The notes beneath the pieces were generated by a model, which was not told the DNA's origin, made no database searches, and saw only the letters and a program-made list of their open reading frames with translations. A DNA stretch of 64,000 bases, taken from NCBI GenBank assembly GCA_017569285.1, contig CP069419.1:2356001-2420000 (forward strand). Reading direction: 5' to 3'. Positions 34,662 through 43,736 of the stretch are shown here, one piece after another. The translations under genes and the position numbers were made by a program. Every line of letters starts with the position of its first letter. Position 1 is the stretch's first letter. Source of the stretch: Clostridiales bacterium. Its GTDB lineage: Bacteria > Bacillota > Clostridia > Christensenellales > Aristaeellaceae.

Positions 34662-34719
34662 AAGGGGTTGGAAAAAGAACAAAGTTCTTTTTTCGCTGAT
34701 ATGGACCGTTTCAGGAGGT
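34644..34719. repeat. 16-bp direct repeats flanking a hairpin, terminase/portal junction
   Basis: GACCGTTTCAGGAGGT occurs at 34644-34659 and 34704-34719, 60 bp apart. The first copy encodes the end of the large terminase; the second supplies the portal ribosome-binding site. Between them lies a 9-bp A/T-rich hairpin. Confidence 0.8.
34672..34693 (+). terminator. Terminator-like hairpin between terminase and portal
   Basis: AAAAAGAAC-AAA-GTTCTTTTT followed by T: a symmetrical A/T-rich hairpin that could attenuate readthrough into the portal gene. Confidence 0.45.
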
Positions 34720-34724
34720 GACAA

Positions 34725-35999
34725 ATGAGCCGGAAAAGAAAACACCGCGGGGCAGGGGACGGATACGTCAACCTGCCCGCGCGGCTGGGCGGTGCAAGCA
34801 CGCTGCTTTCCGCCGGGACGTATGAGCGGACGTTCCCGTTCAACCCCGCGCTGCTGACCAGCCTGTACCGGGAGTCCTGGATCGCCAAGCGCATCATCGA
34901 CATGCCGGGCGAGGACATGACCCGGGGCTGGTACACGATGCCGCTGGAGGAGAAGCAGGCGGAGGAGCTGCGGGCACTGGAAACCCGCCACGATATCCGG
35001 CGGGAGATCACCGACGCCATCCGCTGGGCGCGCCTGTACGGCGGCGCCCTTGCCCTGATGGTGATCGACGGCCACGAAGGTTTCCTTTCGGACCCCCTGG
35101 ACCCGGACACGGTGATGCCCGGGTCTTTTTGCGGGCTGCTGGTGCGCGACCGGCTCAGCGTAACGCCCTCGGCGGAGCTGGAGGACGACCTCAACGACCC
35201 GGATTTCGGCTACCCGATGTACTACGACCTGCAGGCGGACACCGGCGCTCCGGGCGGAATGCCCGGCACCCTGCGCGTGCACCATTCCCGGGTGCTGCGC
35301 TTTACCGGGCGGGACCTTCCCCGGGCCGAGGAAGCCGCGGAGCAGTACTGGGGCGCCAGCGAGCTGGAGCATATCTGGGAGGAGCTGCAGAAGCGGAGCG
35401 CGACCAGCGCGAACATCGCGCAGCTGGTGTTCCAGGCGAACATCACCACGCTGCGCATGGGCGACTTCGGCGAAATCCTCGCCATGGGCACCGACCAGCA
35501 GCGCCGCCGGGTGCTGGAAGCCCTGGAGCAGGAGAACGCGCTGCGAACCTCCTTCGGCCTGCAGCTGCTTTCCGCCGGCGACACGATGGAAAACCACCCG
35601 TATTCCTTTGCCGGGCTGAGCCAGATCTATGAGGCTTTCATGCTGGACATGGCCGGCGCGGCAGGCATTCCCGCCACGCGGCTGTTCGGCCGCAGCCCCC
35701 AGGGTATGAATGCTACCGGGGAAGGCGACCTGAAGAACTACTATGAGCTGATCACCGCCATGCAGGAGCGTCACCTGCGCCCCGCCCTGGAAAAACTGTT
35801 TCCCGTGATGGCCATGAGCCTGTGGGGAGCGGTTCCGGAGCGCCCGGACATCACCTTCCCCTCCCTGATGCCCGTTTCCCCGCCGGAGGAGGCGGAGGTG
35901 CAGGCCCGGCAGGCGGAAACGATCACCCGCCTGACCCAGGCGGGACTGATGACCCCGGCCGAGGCCCGTTCCCGTCTCACGGCCCTCGGCATTCTCTGA
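34725..35999 (+). CDS. Phage portal protein (DUF1073-like)
   Basis: 424 residues. Dodecameric ring at the capsid vertex for DNA passage. The opening SLYRESWIAKRIIDMPGEDMTRGW and the region GGALALMVIDG are characteristic of the DUF1073-type portal group, and SRVLRFTGRDLP and TRLFGRSPQGMNATGEGDLKNYYE follow in the expected order. Full length for the group. CAGGAGGTGACAA precedes the ATG. Followed by the DUF2213-like protein, the normal order. Confidence 0.88.
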   Translation: MSRKRKHRGAGDGYVNLPARLGGASTLLSAGTYERTFPFNPALLTSLYRESWIAKRIIDMPGEDMTRGWYTMPLEEKQAEELRALETRHDIRREITDAIRWARLYGGALALMVIDGHEGFLSDPLDPDTVMPGSFCGLLVRDRLSVTPSAELEDDLNDPDFGYPMYYDLQADTGAPGGMPGTLRVHHSRVLRFTGRDLPRAEEAAEQYWGASELEHIWEELQKRSATSANIAQLVFQANITTLRMGDFGEILAMGTDQQRRRVLEALEQENALRTSFGLQLLSAGDTMENHPYSFAGLSQIYEAFMLDMAGAAGIPATRLFGRSPQGMNATGEGDLKNYYELITAMQERHLRPALEKLFPVMAMSLWGAVPERPDITFPSLMPVSPPEEAEVQARQAETITRLTQAGLMTPAEARSRLTALGIL

Positions 36000-36024
36000 A
36001 GACGCAGCAAATGAAAGGAGTGAT

Positions 36025-37353
36025 GTGAATTTGCTGTATTTTGCCGAACGACTGAGCCCGCACATGGCGGAGAGCGCGGAGGGTTACCTGATCTGCCGCG
36101 GGGTGCCGGTGGCCCGCAGCGGCACGCAGATGTACCTGCCCGCCGAGCTCGGCCTGCCGCCGGGCACCGCGCCGGACCCGGTGCCGGTGTACCGGCCGGA
36201 AGGGGAGGTTTTCTCCCCGGCGTGCATGGCCTCCTTTGAGGGCAAGCCCGTGACGGAGGACCACCCGGACCTGCCGGAGGGCGTGAGCGCGGAGAACATC
36301 CGCCTGTACCAGAAAGGCCACGCGCAGAATGTCCGCCGCGGGAAAGGCGCGCAGGGAAACCTGCTGCTGGCCGACCTGGTGATTACCGACCCGGAGACCA
36401 TCCGCCATATCCGGGACGGGAAGCGGGAAATTTCCTGCGGGTACACCTACACCCTGGCAGAGGAAAACGGCCGCTATGTCCAGCGGGATATCCGCGGCAA
36501 CCACATTGCCGTGGTGGACCGCGGGCGCGCGGGATCGCGCGTCCGCATCAACGACTCAGAAAGGAGCATGAAACCCATGAAGAAACCCAACACACCCGAT
36601 ACCCCGGTGCGCCTGCTGGCCCGCATGGCCGCATCCGCCCTGCGGGGCAATGACCTGGAACCGGAGGAACTGCCGGAGGTGGCCAGCCTGCTGGAAACCG
36701 TAGCCGGAATCGCAGAAACCGCCGCTGAGGAAGAAAATGGCGGGGAGCCGGAAATCCGGATCACCCGGACCGAAACGGAAATCCCGGCCCCGGAAGGGGA
36801 GGAACAGCCGGAACAGTCCGTAAATGCGGCTGACACAGATCCGGAAATCATTTCCAGGCTGGACCGGATCATCTCCCTCCTTGAAACGATGGGGACTGTC
36901 CCCAGCGTTTCAGATTCTTCGGATGAAACAGCCGGGACTGTCCCCGATGTTCCACCGGAAGCCGAAAAGGTGGAGGAGGAAATGGAAAACCTGGAGGAGG
37001 CGGTGGCGGAGCTGCTCTCCGCGGAAGAAACGGAAGAGGAAGCGGCTCCCGGAACCGAACCCGGGACGGAAGCCGGGGCCCCGGATGAGAACGAAGAGAG
37101 CGGCTTCCTGTCCGCCTCCGACCGGATGGTCCGCGCCGCCGTGCGGGCGCTGAAGCCGGTGATCGCCCGCCTGCCGGAAAAGGAACGCGCGTCCGCCGCG
37201 GACGCCGCCCTGCGCGCGATGCGCAGCCTCCCGAAAGGGGAGAAGCCCGCACGGAGCACGTATGCCGCGCTGGCCGGGGCGGCCCGGGCGGAGGATCCCG
37301 CGGACCTCGGAAAGCGGATTATCAGCAGCCGGAATATCAACTACCGCAGATAA
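36025..37353 (+). CDS. DUF2213-like capsid maturation protease/scaffold
   Basis: 442 residues. Residues ~1-170 match the DUF2213 type (SAEGYLICRGVPVARSG; CGYTYTLAEENGRYVQRDIR; NHIAVVDRGRAGSRVR), thought to be a head-maturation protease. Residues ~180-370 are acidic and Glu/Pro/Thr-rich, as expected of an internal scaffold that is removed on maturation. AAAGGAG precedes a GTG start; a TTG two codons later would also fit. Position between portal and capsid supports the role. Confidence 0.8.
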   Translation: MNLLYFAERLSPHMAESAEGYLICRGVPVARSGTQMYLPAELGLPPGTAPDPVPVYRPEGEVFSPACMASFEGKPVTEDHPDLPEGVSAENIRLYQKGHAQNVRRGKGAQGNLLLADLVITDPETIRHIRDGKREISCGYTYTLAEENGRYVQRDIRGNHIAVVDRGRAGSRVRINDSERSMKPMKKPNTPDTPVRLLARMAASALRGNDLEPEELPEVASLLETVAGIAETAAEEENGGEPEIRITRTETEIPAPEGEEQPEQSVNAADTDPEIISRLDRIISLLETMGTVPSVSDSSDETAGTVPDVPPEAEKVEEEMENLEEAVAELLSAEETEEEAAPGTEPGTEAGAPDENEESGFLSASDRMVRAAVRALKPVIARLPEKERASAADAALRAMRSLPKGEKPARSTYAALAGAARAEDPADLGKRIISSRNINYRR

Positions 37354-37366
37354 AGGAGGAAGATGA

Positions 37367-37870
37367 ATGGGAAAAGTACTTTCTGAATTCCGGCGCGGCT
37401 GGCCCGGCGCGGTCACCCGCTCCAAAGATGACGTAATCGTCTCCCTGAAAAATGCCGATATGAACCCGATTGCCTTCGGCGCCCCGGTATTCCTGGACGC
37501 CGCGGCCGGCGGCGCGGTGAACTTTGCCGCCGGGGAGACCGCGGCGGAACAGTTTATCGGTTTTGCCGTGCGCGTACCGGACAAGACGCCGGACACGTAT
37601 GCCTCCGGGCAGAACCCGCCGGATACCGCGGGCGCCTGGGCCCCCGGGAATGCGGCGGATATCCTGGTGCGCGGCAGCGTGGCAGTGCCGGTCCAGACCA
37701 CGGGCGCGAAGACCGGGGACAAGGTGTATATCCGCCTTTCCGACAAAAAGCTGGTGACCGCCGCCGGCGAAAGCGGCACCACGGTGCTGCTTCCCAACGT
37801 AACCGTCCGCAACGCCCGGGACAGCAAGGGCTTCTGCGAAGTGACCGTGACCAAACGCAACCTGATCTGA
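37367..37870 (+). CDS. Capsid cement/decoration protein
   Basis: 167 residues, beta-rich, glycine- and alanine-rich, beginning MGKVLSEFRRGWPGAVTRS. A protein of this size and type (structural cement, Gp24-like) lies directly before the DUF2184-type major capsid protein in related phages. AAAGGAGGAAG precedes the ATG. It should coat and stabilise the capsid surface. Identification is by sequence style and order. Confidence 0.7.
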   Translation: MGKVLSEFRRGWPGAVTRSKDDVIVSLKNADMNPIAFGAPVFLDAAAGGAVNFAAGETAAEQFIGFAVRVPDKTPDTYASGQNPPDTAGAWAPGNAADILVRGSVAVPVQTTGAKTGDKVYIRLSDKKLVTAAGESGTTVLLPNVTVRNARDSKGFCEVTVTKRNLI

Positions 37871-37887
37871 CAAAGGAGTGAACGCTA

Positions 37888-38856
37888 TTGATCCGTAATC
37901 CTTCCGCCATGCGCCGGCTGGCTGCCGGCGACTCCTACACCTTCCTGATGAAGGAACTGGAAAAGGTGGACGACGTGATCCTCGAGCCCCTGACCGGGAC
38001 GGACTGGCCGCGCGACATGCCGGTGATCACCGGCGGCGGCCTGCTGGAATCCATCGCGTCCATCGACGTGACCTATGCCTCCTCCGGCGGGGACGATGAC
38101 AATCTCTTTTTCGAGGCGGCCAACGATATCCCCGTCATCCAGGCGGACATGTCCAAATCCATCGCGCGGACGTTCAACTTCGCCGAGTACATGGCCTTCT
38201 CCGTGCTGGAAAAGGAAAAGATGGTGCAGGTGGGCCGGGACCCGGAGACCTTCCTCAACAAGGGCATCCGCCTGCACTGCGACAAGGTGATCGACCGCAA
38301 CGTCTACCGCGGCTTCAGCAAGGTTTCCTCCACGGGCTTGGTGAACAACCCGTCCGTGCTCCGTTCGTCCGCCGCGCCGCATACGCCCGGCGGCAGCGAC
38401 ACCCAGTGGAGCGGCAAGACCGCGGATGAGATCCTGGCCGATATCAACACGGCGATCTCCGCCGTGTGGGCGGCCAACGACTGCTCGGGCGACGCGCTGC
38501 CGAACCATATCCTGATTCCCGTGGAGCAGTTCGGCCAGCTGGTGACCCGCAAGGTGTCCGACGACTCCGAGCGCTCCATACTCACCTATGTGCTGGAGAA
38601 CAACCTGGCGGTCCAGCAGGGCAGCGACCTGGTGATCTCCCCCTGCAAATGGTGCAGCGGTGCGGGCACCGGCGGCACGGACCGCATGGTTGTTTACGCC
38701 AACCGCGTGGACCGCATCTGCTTCAACCTTACCCAGCCCCTGCGCCGCATGGAGACCGAGTATGCCGACATGCGCATCAAGATCCCGTACTTCGCGCAGT
38801 TTTCCGAGGTCCGTTTCCTGTATCCGTCCACGGTCCGGTACATGGACGCGATATAA
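37888..38856 (+). CDS. Major capsid protein (DUF2184-like)
   Basis: 322 residues of the DUF2184 type of HK97-fold capsid proteins: FLMKELEKVDDVILEPLTGT at the start, NFAEYMAFSVLEKEKMVQVG in the middle and a C-terminal PLRRMETEYADMRIKIPYFA. Starts with TTG at 37888 behind AAAGGAG with 9-nt spacing. Intact length. After it the phage gene order is interrupted by a minus-strand secreted-protein gene. Confidence 0.87.
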   Translation: MIRNPSAMRRLAAGDSYTFLMKELEKVDDVILEPLTGTDWPRDMPVITGGGLLESIASIDVTYASSGGDDDNLFFEAANDIPVIQADMSKSIARTFNFAEYMAFSVLEKEKMVQVGRDPETFLNKGIRLHCDKVIDRNVYRGFSKVSSTGLVNNPSVLRSSAAPHTPGGSDTQWSGKTADEILADINTAISAVWAANDCSGDALPNHILIPVEQFGQLVTRKVSDDSERSILTYVLENNLAVQQGSDLVISPCKWCSGAGTGGTDRMVVYANRVDRICFNLTQPLRRMETEYADMRIKIPYFAQFSEVRFLYPSTVRYMDAI

Positions 38857-38867
38857 CCTGCAAGGGT

Positions 38868-38901
38868 AAAAAAGATGGCAGGGGAGTTATCCCCTGCCAT
38901 C
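38868..38901 (-). terminator. Terminator of the first inserted cellular gene
   Basis: A perfect 12-bp stem (38874-38885 with 38890-38901) with a six-T tail on the minus strand. The plus-strand side is also T-rich but broken. Confidence 0.85.
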
Positions 38902-38915
38902 TTCATGAATCCTTT

Positions 38916-41378
38916 TTATCTGCTTCCGTTGTCGGCCAGGACGATGATTGCGAATGAGCGGGACTGCAGCTTTCTCACGAGCGACGCGTCCACCTCGGCA
39001 CGCAGCCGGTTTCCGATCAGCCTGGTTGGTTTTTTCAGCACTTCCCAATGTTCTCCGGCATCATCACGGTATACCAGGATCATAATCAGATCAAGGTTCA
39101 GAGGGAATTCCTGACTGCCGGTATAATCCAGGCTGACCCGGTCTGCAAGGTCAGAAAATTTTTCCAGTCTCCAGACCTTTGCCTCGATCAGTTTTAAGGC
39201 ATAAGGCGGAATATTCGGTAAAACCGAATCGGGTTCTGTCTGGAAATAGACTCCGCTGTCATCGCTGAAAATCTGATGAATGACAGAATGCTCCAGTTCC
39301 TGTTCTTCTTCAAGGAATACCGGCTGGATGATCCGGAGTACCGATTTTTTCGGCGCGATGACGATTTCAGCATCCGGCTTGCCGGTGCCTTCTTCTTTCG
39401 TGTCCGGAACCGGTACCGGTTCCGGCAGGGCAGGCAGTTGATTATAACGGTACTCCAGCTCCAAACCGCAGACTGTGCAGCAGATTATCGTTTCCTCGAA
39501 GCCGGCTTTGCCGACCTGAGGTTCCTCCCGGGCTGTTACGACCGGCTCTCCCGGGGTATGGCCCGGCGCTGCGATTTCCCTGTAGGTGGTGTAGCTGCAC
39601 CGGGAGCAGGTATCATAGGCATCCCAGCCGGCTTCGGTGCAGGTGGCTGCCTTTCCCTCATGATGTGTGAGGTCATGACCCAGCGCCGGGATTTCCTTGT
39701 AGGTGGTGTAGTCGCAGCCTTCACGTTTGCAGGTATCGTATGCTTCCCAGCCGGCTTCGGTGCAGGTGGCAGCTTTTCCCTCGTGATGTGTGAGGTCATG
39801 GCCCAGCCTGGCCTGCATGATCAGCAGGGTGGTGTAATTGCATCCCTCGCGCTTGCAGGTGTCGTAAGCCGGCCAGCCGTCTTCGGTGCAGGTGGCGGGC
39901 TTTGCAGCATGGTGTTCGATATCATGTCCAAGCGCCGGGATTTCCTTGAAGGTGGAGTAATCGCAGCGGGAGCAGGAGTCGTAGGCGTCCCAGCCAGCTT
40001 CGGTGCAGGTGGCTGCCTTCGCGTCATGCTTTACCAGGTCATGGCCCAGCGCCGGGATTTCCTTGTAGGTGGAATAATCGCAGCGGGAGCAGGTGTCGTA
40101 GGCATCCCAGCCGGGTTCGGTACAGGTGGCAGCTCTCGCTTCGTGGTGTACGAGGTCATGACCCAGCTTTGCCTGCTTTACCAGCAGGGTGGTGTAATCG
40201 CAGCCCTCGCGCTTGCAGGTGTCATAAGCCGGCCAGCCCTCTTCGGTGCAGGTGGCAGGCTTTGCGTCGTGGTGTTCCAGGTCGTGGCCCAGCTTATCAA
40301 TTTCCTCGTAGGTGGAGTAATCGCAGCCCTCGCGTTTGCAGGTGTCGTAGGCATCCCAGCCGATCTCTGTACAGGTGGCGGGCTTTGCGTCATGATGTTC
40401 CAGGTCATGGTTCGTCAGATCGAAGTTCCCGTATTCCAGACCGCAGAGGTCGCATACGGCTTTGGCGACACAGGTGGCTTTTCCGCCTTCATGGGTGCAT
40501 TTCCGTTCGCAGACTGTGCATATGCCATTTTCATATTGATGGCCTTCTGATTCGAAAGCTCCGCACATAGTGCAGTTGCGCTGATGGCTGTACGGATCCA
40601 CGGACAGCCATTCGCCCCATTCATGGGGTGTGGTTTCCGTTTCCCCGCATCCTTCAACGGAGCATACATGCTTATGGGTTTTTCCGTCTTCCTGGGGAAC
40701 CCAGGGTTTCCACTGATGGCCTTTGGCCTCGATGATCCAGGAATCCTCTTCAATCGTGGTTACCCCGTCTGAGTCGCCGAAGAAAGCCCCGCAATCCGCA
40801 CAGGACCAGTATTCATTATTTCCGTCTTCGGTGCAGGTGGCAGGTTTTGCCTCATGATATTGGATGTCATGGAGTGCCGGATTTTTATCCCCGTATTTCT
40901 GGCCGCAGAATTCGCATACGGCTTCGGATATGCAGCTGGCGGAACCCCCGGAACACTTCATGATGACTTCCGCACCGCAGACGGTACAGGTACCCTGATG
41001 GGTATCGGTCCCTTCAATCCGGGTGCAGTTTTTTAAGAAATGGGGTCCTTCATTTTTCTTGTATGTACATTTGCTACAATACTGATAATGATTCCCGTTT
41101 TCTTTGTCAATGCACCATTCCCATGTACAAATACCAGCCTCATTATAAGAGTCGGTGCCCAGAAAATATATGAATTCATAACAGCAGGAAAAGCACTTGA
41201 AATCTGTTATAACATCATCTTCAGGTGTTGTTACAACATCAAGAGTTATATTGGTTGAACCGCAGCAAGGGCAGGTACCATCTACGACAGGACAATCCGC
41301 TGATGCCGGCACAATCATAATCCCAAGCACCAAAACAAGAACCAACAATACCGGGATAATTCTCCGCAGTTTCTCCAT
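38916..41378 (-). CDS. Secreted cysteine/histidine-rich repeat protein
   Basis: 820 residues. A signal peptide (IIPVLLVLVLVLGIMIVPASA) is followed by Cys-rich zinc-ribbon-like segments (CPCCG, CEFCG, CADCG, CTVCE). Then come seven near-identical ~37-42-residue repeats of form LGHDL-x-HH-xA-x-ATCTExGW-xAYDTC-xxCDYTT, plus a degenerate first copy. The end is a proline/glutamate-rich spacer and a beta domain. The His/Cys pattern suggests metal-stabilised surface repeats, as in Clostridial cell-surface proteins; ligand unknown. ATG 41378 has GGAGG 9 nt upstream. It has its own promoter and terminator and lies between capsid and connector genes. Confidence 0.78.
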   Translation of the reverse strand: MEKLRRIIPVLLVLVLVLGIMIVPASADCPVVDGTCPCCGSTNITLDVVTTPEDDVITDFKCFSCCYEFIYFLGTDSYNEAGICTWEWCIDKENGNHYQYCSKCTYKKNEGPHFLKNCTRIEGTDTHQGTCTVCGAEVIMKCSGGSASCISEAVCEFCGQKYGDKNPALHDIQYHEAKPATCTEDGNNEYWSCADCGAFFGDSDGVTTIEEDSWIIEAKGHQWKPWVPQEDGKTHKHVCSVEGCGETETTPHEWGEWLSVDPYSHQRNCTMCGAFESEGHQYENGICTVCERKCTHEGGKATCVAKAVCDLCGLEYGNFDLTNHDLEHHDAKPATCTEIGWDAYDTCKREGCDYSTYEEIDKLGHDLEHHDAKPATCTEEGWPAYDTCKREGCDYTTLLVKQAKLGHDLVHHEARAATCTEPGWDAYDTCSRCDYSTYKEIPALGHDLVKHDAKAATCTEAGWDAYDSCSRCDYSTFKEIPALGHDIEHHAAKPATCTEDGWPAYDTCKREGCNYTTLLIMQARLGHDLTHHEGKAATCTEAGWEAYDTCKREGCDYTTYKEIPALGHDLTHHEGKAATCTEAGWDAYDTCSRCSYTTYREIAAPGHTPGEPVVTAREEPQVGKAGFEETIICCTVCGLELEYRYNQLPALPEPVPVPDTKEEGTGKPDAEIVIAPKKSVLRIIQPVFLEEEQELEHSVIHQIFSDDSGVYFQTEPDSVLPNIPPYALKLIEAKVWRLEKFSDLADRVSLDYTGSQEFPLNLDLIMILVYRDDAGEHWEVLKKPTRLIGNRLRAEVDASLVRKLQSRSFAIIVLADNGSR

Positions 41379-41424
41379 GATCTCCATCCTCCATATGTAA
41401 CCGGGCTTTTTTCTCCATGTAAAA

Positions 41425-41453
41425 AGTATACTTTTTTACGTTCAAATTTACAA
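41425..41453 (-). promoter_or_regulatory. Promoter of the secreted repeat protein
   Basis: On the minus strand, TTGTAA (41448-41453), 17 nt, TATACT (41425-41430). The -10 lies in a near-palindrome (41419-41439) that could be an operator. Confidence 0.6.
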
Positions 41454-41482
41454 GACCAATGTTTTAAAGGAGGCAATCCACC

Positions 41483-41830
41483 ATGATGATTCTTTCCCGT
41501 GTATGTGCCCAGTTTCACAACGCGAAAGGCGAAACCATGTTCACGGTGACGCCCGCCCTGCGCAACCTCTTTACGGAGGCCCCGGAGGAGATCCGGGAGG
41601 ACCCGCTGTTCCGGCTGCTGATCCGGGACGGGTCCCTGGAAGCCGCCGTGACCGAGAAACGGAAGAAACTGCTGGAAAACGACCCCGCGCAGGGAACGGA
41701 CGCTTCCGGTAAAAAGGCGGAGGCGGAGAAGCCGGATGCCCCGGTCCGCAAAGGCCGGGGAAAGGCTGCCCCGGGAGCGGAAGTTCCCGCTGTGGAGGTT
41801 CCTGCCGCGGAGAACGGTGAGGCAAAATGA
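41483..41830 (+). CDS. Small phage head-associated protein
   Basis: 115 residues. N-terminal ~70 residues compact (MFTVTPALRNLFTEAPEEI), C-terminal part Lys/Ala/Pro/Glu-rich and probably disordered. AAAGGAGGCAATCCACC before the ATG. It overlaps the next gene by 4 nt, so it belongs to the connector operon. No definite family; the position after the capsid fits a minor head protein. Confidence 0.55.
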   Translation: MMILSRVCAQFHNAKGETMFTVTPALRNLFTEAPEEIREDPLFRLLIRDGSLEAAVTEKRKKLLENDPAQGTDASGKKAEAEKPDAPVRKGRGKAAPGAEVPAVEVPAAENGEAK

Positions 41831-42222
41831 CGGAAGCTTCCTTCCTCTCCTGGTATCCGCAGTTTGAATCCTTCATCCCGGCCTTTGTGCTGCGGGAGAC
41901 GGTTTCCCGGGCTAACGGCCTGTTTGCCGGCATGGAGCCGGAGGATGCGGAGGAAGCCCGGCGCCTATACACGGCGCACCGGCTGACCCTGTATACCCTG
42001 GCGCAGCCGGAGAGCGGCGCCGGGCCGCAGGCGGCTGCCGCGGCAGGGAAAACCGCCCTGCAGCGGATTGCCTCCCGGAAGGTGGGCGAGGTTTCCGTGA
42101 CCTACGCGGAAAACGCTTCCGCCGGACAGGCCGGGTGCTTTGCGGACCTTGCGGAAACCGCCTGGGGAATCCAGCTGCTGGGCCTGATGCGGCTGTATCC
42201 CGGCACGAGGTATATTCCATGA
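41827..42222 (+). CDS. Head-tail connector protein (DUF4054-like)
   Basis: 131 residues: FLSWYPQFESFIPAFVLRET at the start and AWGIQLLGLMRLYPGTRYIP at the end are typical of the DUF4054-type adaptor placed after the capsid. Should join the portal to the neck. It is translationally coupled on both sides by ATGA overlaps. Confidence 0.72.
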   Translation: MTEASFLSWYPQFESFIPAFVLRETVSRANGLFAGMEPEDAEEARRLYTAHRLTLYTLAQPESGAGPQAAAAAGKTALQRIASRKVGEVSVTYAENASAGQAGCFADLAETAWGIQLLGLMRLYPGTRYIP

Positions 42223-42722
42223 AGCTCACATTTACCGAGGATGCGGGCCAGGCGCGGAAGCGGCTGGAATGCATCCGTTTTTTAAACAGGACCAAGGTGG
42301 ACGTCGGCCTCACGTCAAGTGCTTCCGAAAGGAGCCGCTGGCTCATGGCGCTGCATGAGCACGGGGCCCCGGGCGCGCATATTCCCGCGCGCCCGGTTAT
42401 TCTTCCGGCGCTCAGCGCGGACAAAGCCCGGGAGGCCGTCGGCCGGGAACTTCGGGAAGCGGCATCCGCCGCCAACGCGGGAGATCGGCAAGCGGTTCAG
42501 GCCGCCCTGGAAAAGGCCGGGGAGGCCGGCGCGGACGCCATCCGGGCGTATATTGACGCCGGCGTCCCGCCGCCCAACGCGCCGCTGACCGTGGAAGGCG
42601 GATGGATCCGGAATTTTACATCCAAGAAGCCGGTGCATGTGGAGGGAAAGGGGTTCAGCAAACCCCTTTATGACACCGGGGAGCTGTACGACGACTTTGA
42701 CTATGAAATAACCGAAAGGTGA
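42219..42722 (+). CDS. Head-tail joining / virion morphogenesis protein
   Basis: 167 residues starting at the ATG that overlaps the previous stop. Contains WLMALHEHGAPGAHIPARP and SKPLYDTGELYDDFDYEI, the pattern of virion-morphogenesis/tail-completion proteins (Mu gpG- or HK97 gp10-like). Placed between connector and neck genes. Exact class uncertain. Confidence 0.65.
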   Translation: MKLTFTEDAGQARKRLECIRFLNRTKVDVGLTSSASERSRWLMALHEHGAPGAHIPARPVILPALSADKAREAVGRELREAASAANAGDRQAVQAALEKAGEAGADAIRAYIDAGVPPPNAPLTVEGGWIRNFTSKKPVHVEGKGFSKPLYDTGELYDDFDYEITER

Positions 42723-42733
42723 AAGGAGAACCC

Positions 42734-43111
42734 ATGACGGATATCACCCGGGCGCTTTCGGATCCGGAGCTGGGCAGCACCCCTTTCCGGGTGATCCGCC
42801 CGGCGTACCGGATTTCGCAGGGGACCACCGTGGAAACCACGCAGGTGTTTTCCGCGTCCGGCTGCATTCAGCCCGGCAGGGCGGAAACGCTGAAACTCCT
42901 CCCGGAGGAGGAGCGCCATGAAACGCATATTGTGATCTATACCGTGTTTCCGCTTTCGCTGGGTGAAAACAGCGGCGGGGACGCCTGGACCGGCGCCGAC
43001 CGGATCGCCTGGGGCGGGAAAATATGGAAGCTGGTGAGCCTGCAGGACTGGTCGCCGTTCCGGTTCTTCCGGGCGGCGGCCGTGGAGACGGAACAGGACG
43101 GCCAGGGCTGA
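42734..43111 (+). CDS. Phage head-closure-type protein
   Basis: 125 residues, beta-rich, ending in a segment WKLVSLQDWSPFRFFRAAAV, common in small head-closure or stopper proteins encoded at this point. ATG 42734 has AAAGGAG before it; the earlier ATG at 42719 lies upstream of that site. Role inferred from order. Confidence 0.55.
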   Translation: MTDITRALSDPELGSTPFRVIRPAYRISQGTTVETTQVFSASGCIQPGRAETLKLLPEEERHETHIVIYTVFPLSLGENSGGDAWTGADRIAWGGKIWKLVSLQDWSPFRFFRAAAVETEQDGQG

Positions 43112-43133
43112 AAACAGCCGGGAGGGAAATGCT

Positions 43134-43682
43134 ATGACAGATGAAATCCGCCGCGCCGTATACCGCGCCCTGTGCGCCTGCCTGGAGATGACGCCGGAAT
43201 CCCGGGAGGCTTCCGGAATGATCCGACCGGTGATGCCGGAGGGAGAAAACCCGCCGCGGATGCCGCGGAGCGAAAACGTGATTTACTATGACCTGCTGCC
43301 GGAGAACGCCCCGGACGCCGGATACGCGGTGACCGCGGCGGAGAACCCGGAAGCGGGAACCGCGGTTCCCGCGGTGACATCCTTTATGCCGTACCGGCTG
43401 GTGCTGGTATGTTATGGGCCGGGGAGCGAATGGAACGCCCGGCGGATCCGCGCCTTCCTGTACCTGGACGGCAGCGGGTATCCCCGCCGCATCCTGCGCG
43501 AAGCCGGAATCTTTCCGGTGCCCCGGCCCCCGATGCCGGTGCTGCTGCAGGAGGAAGCCGGCGGGATGATCCGCCTGCGGGCAGACCTGGTGATTCCGCT
43601 GCGGATCCGGGAAACGCTGGCGCGCGCAGGGCGGCGGTACGGGATCGCGGCGGCGCCGGCGGTGATCATCAGGCGCCGATGA
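43134..43682 (+). CDS. Phage neck/tail-terminator protein
   Basis: 182 residues. YDLLPENAPDAGYAV and FMPYRLVLVCYGPGSEWNARRIR resemble neck-terminator proteins of short contractile phages (LIC_12616-like). It would cap the tail and bind the neck. GGGAGGGAAATGCT precedes the ATG. It ends the head/neck module, after which cellular genes intervene. Confidence 0.62.
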   Translation: MTDEIRRAVYRALCACLEMTPESREASGMIRPVMPEGENPPRMPRSENVIYYDLLPENAPDAGYAVTAAENPEAGTAVPAVTSFMPYRLVLVCYGPGSEWNARRIRAFLYLDGSGYPRRILREAGIFPVPRPPMPVLLQEEAGGMIRLRADLVIPLRIRETLARAGRRYGIAAAPAVIIRRR

Positions 43683-43692
43683 ACACGGAACG

Positions 43693-43720
43693 AAAAAGGC
43701 CGTCCCCGGCGGGACGGCCT
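43693..43720 (-). terminator. Terminator of the SH3-domain gene
   Basis: A perfect 10-bp stem (43697-43706 with 43711-43720), loop CGGC, with a T-run on the minus strand. Confidence 0.85.
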
Positions 43721-43736
43721 TCCATGATCAATCAGG

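Noticed and set aside
39560-40420. Regular DNA repeats suggesting a CRISPR array
   Set aside because: Repeats are in frame, of about 110-130 bp, and encode the CTE/CxxC protein repeats; no spacer-repeat pattern.
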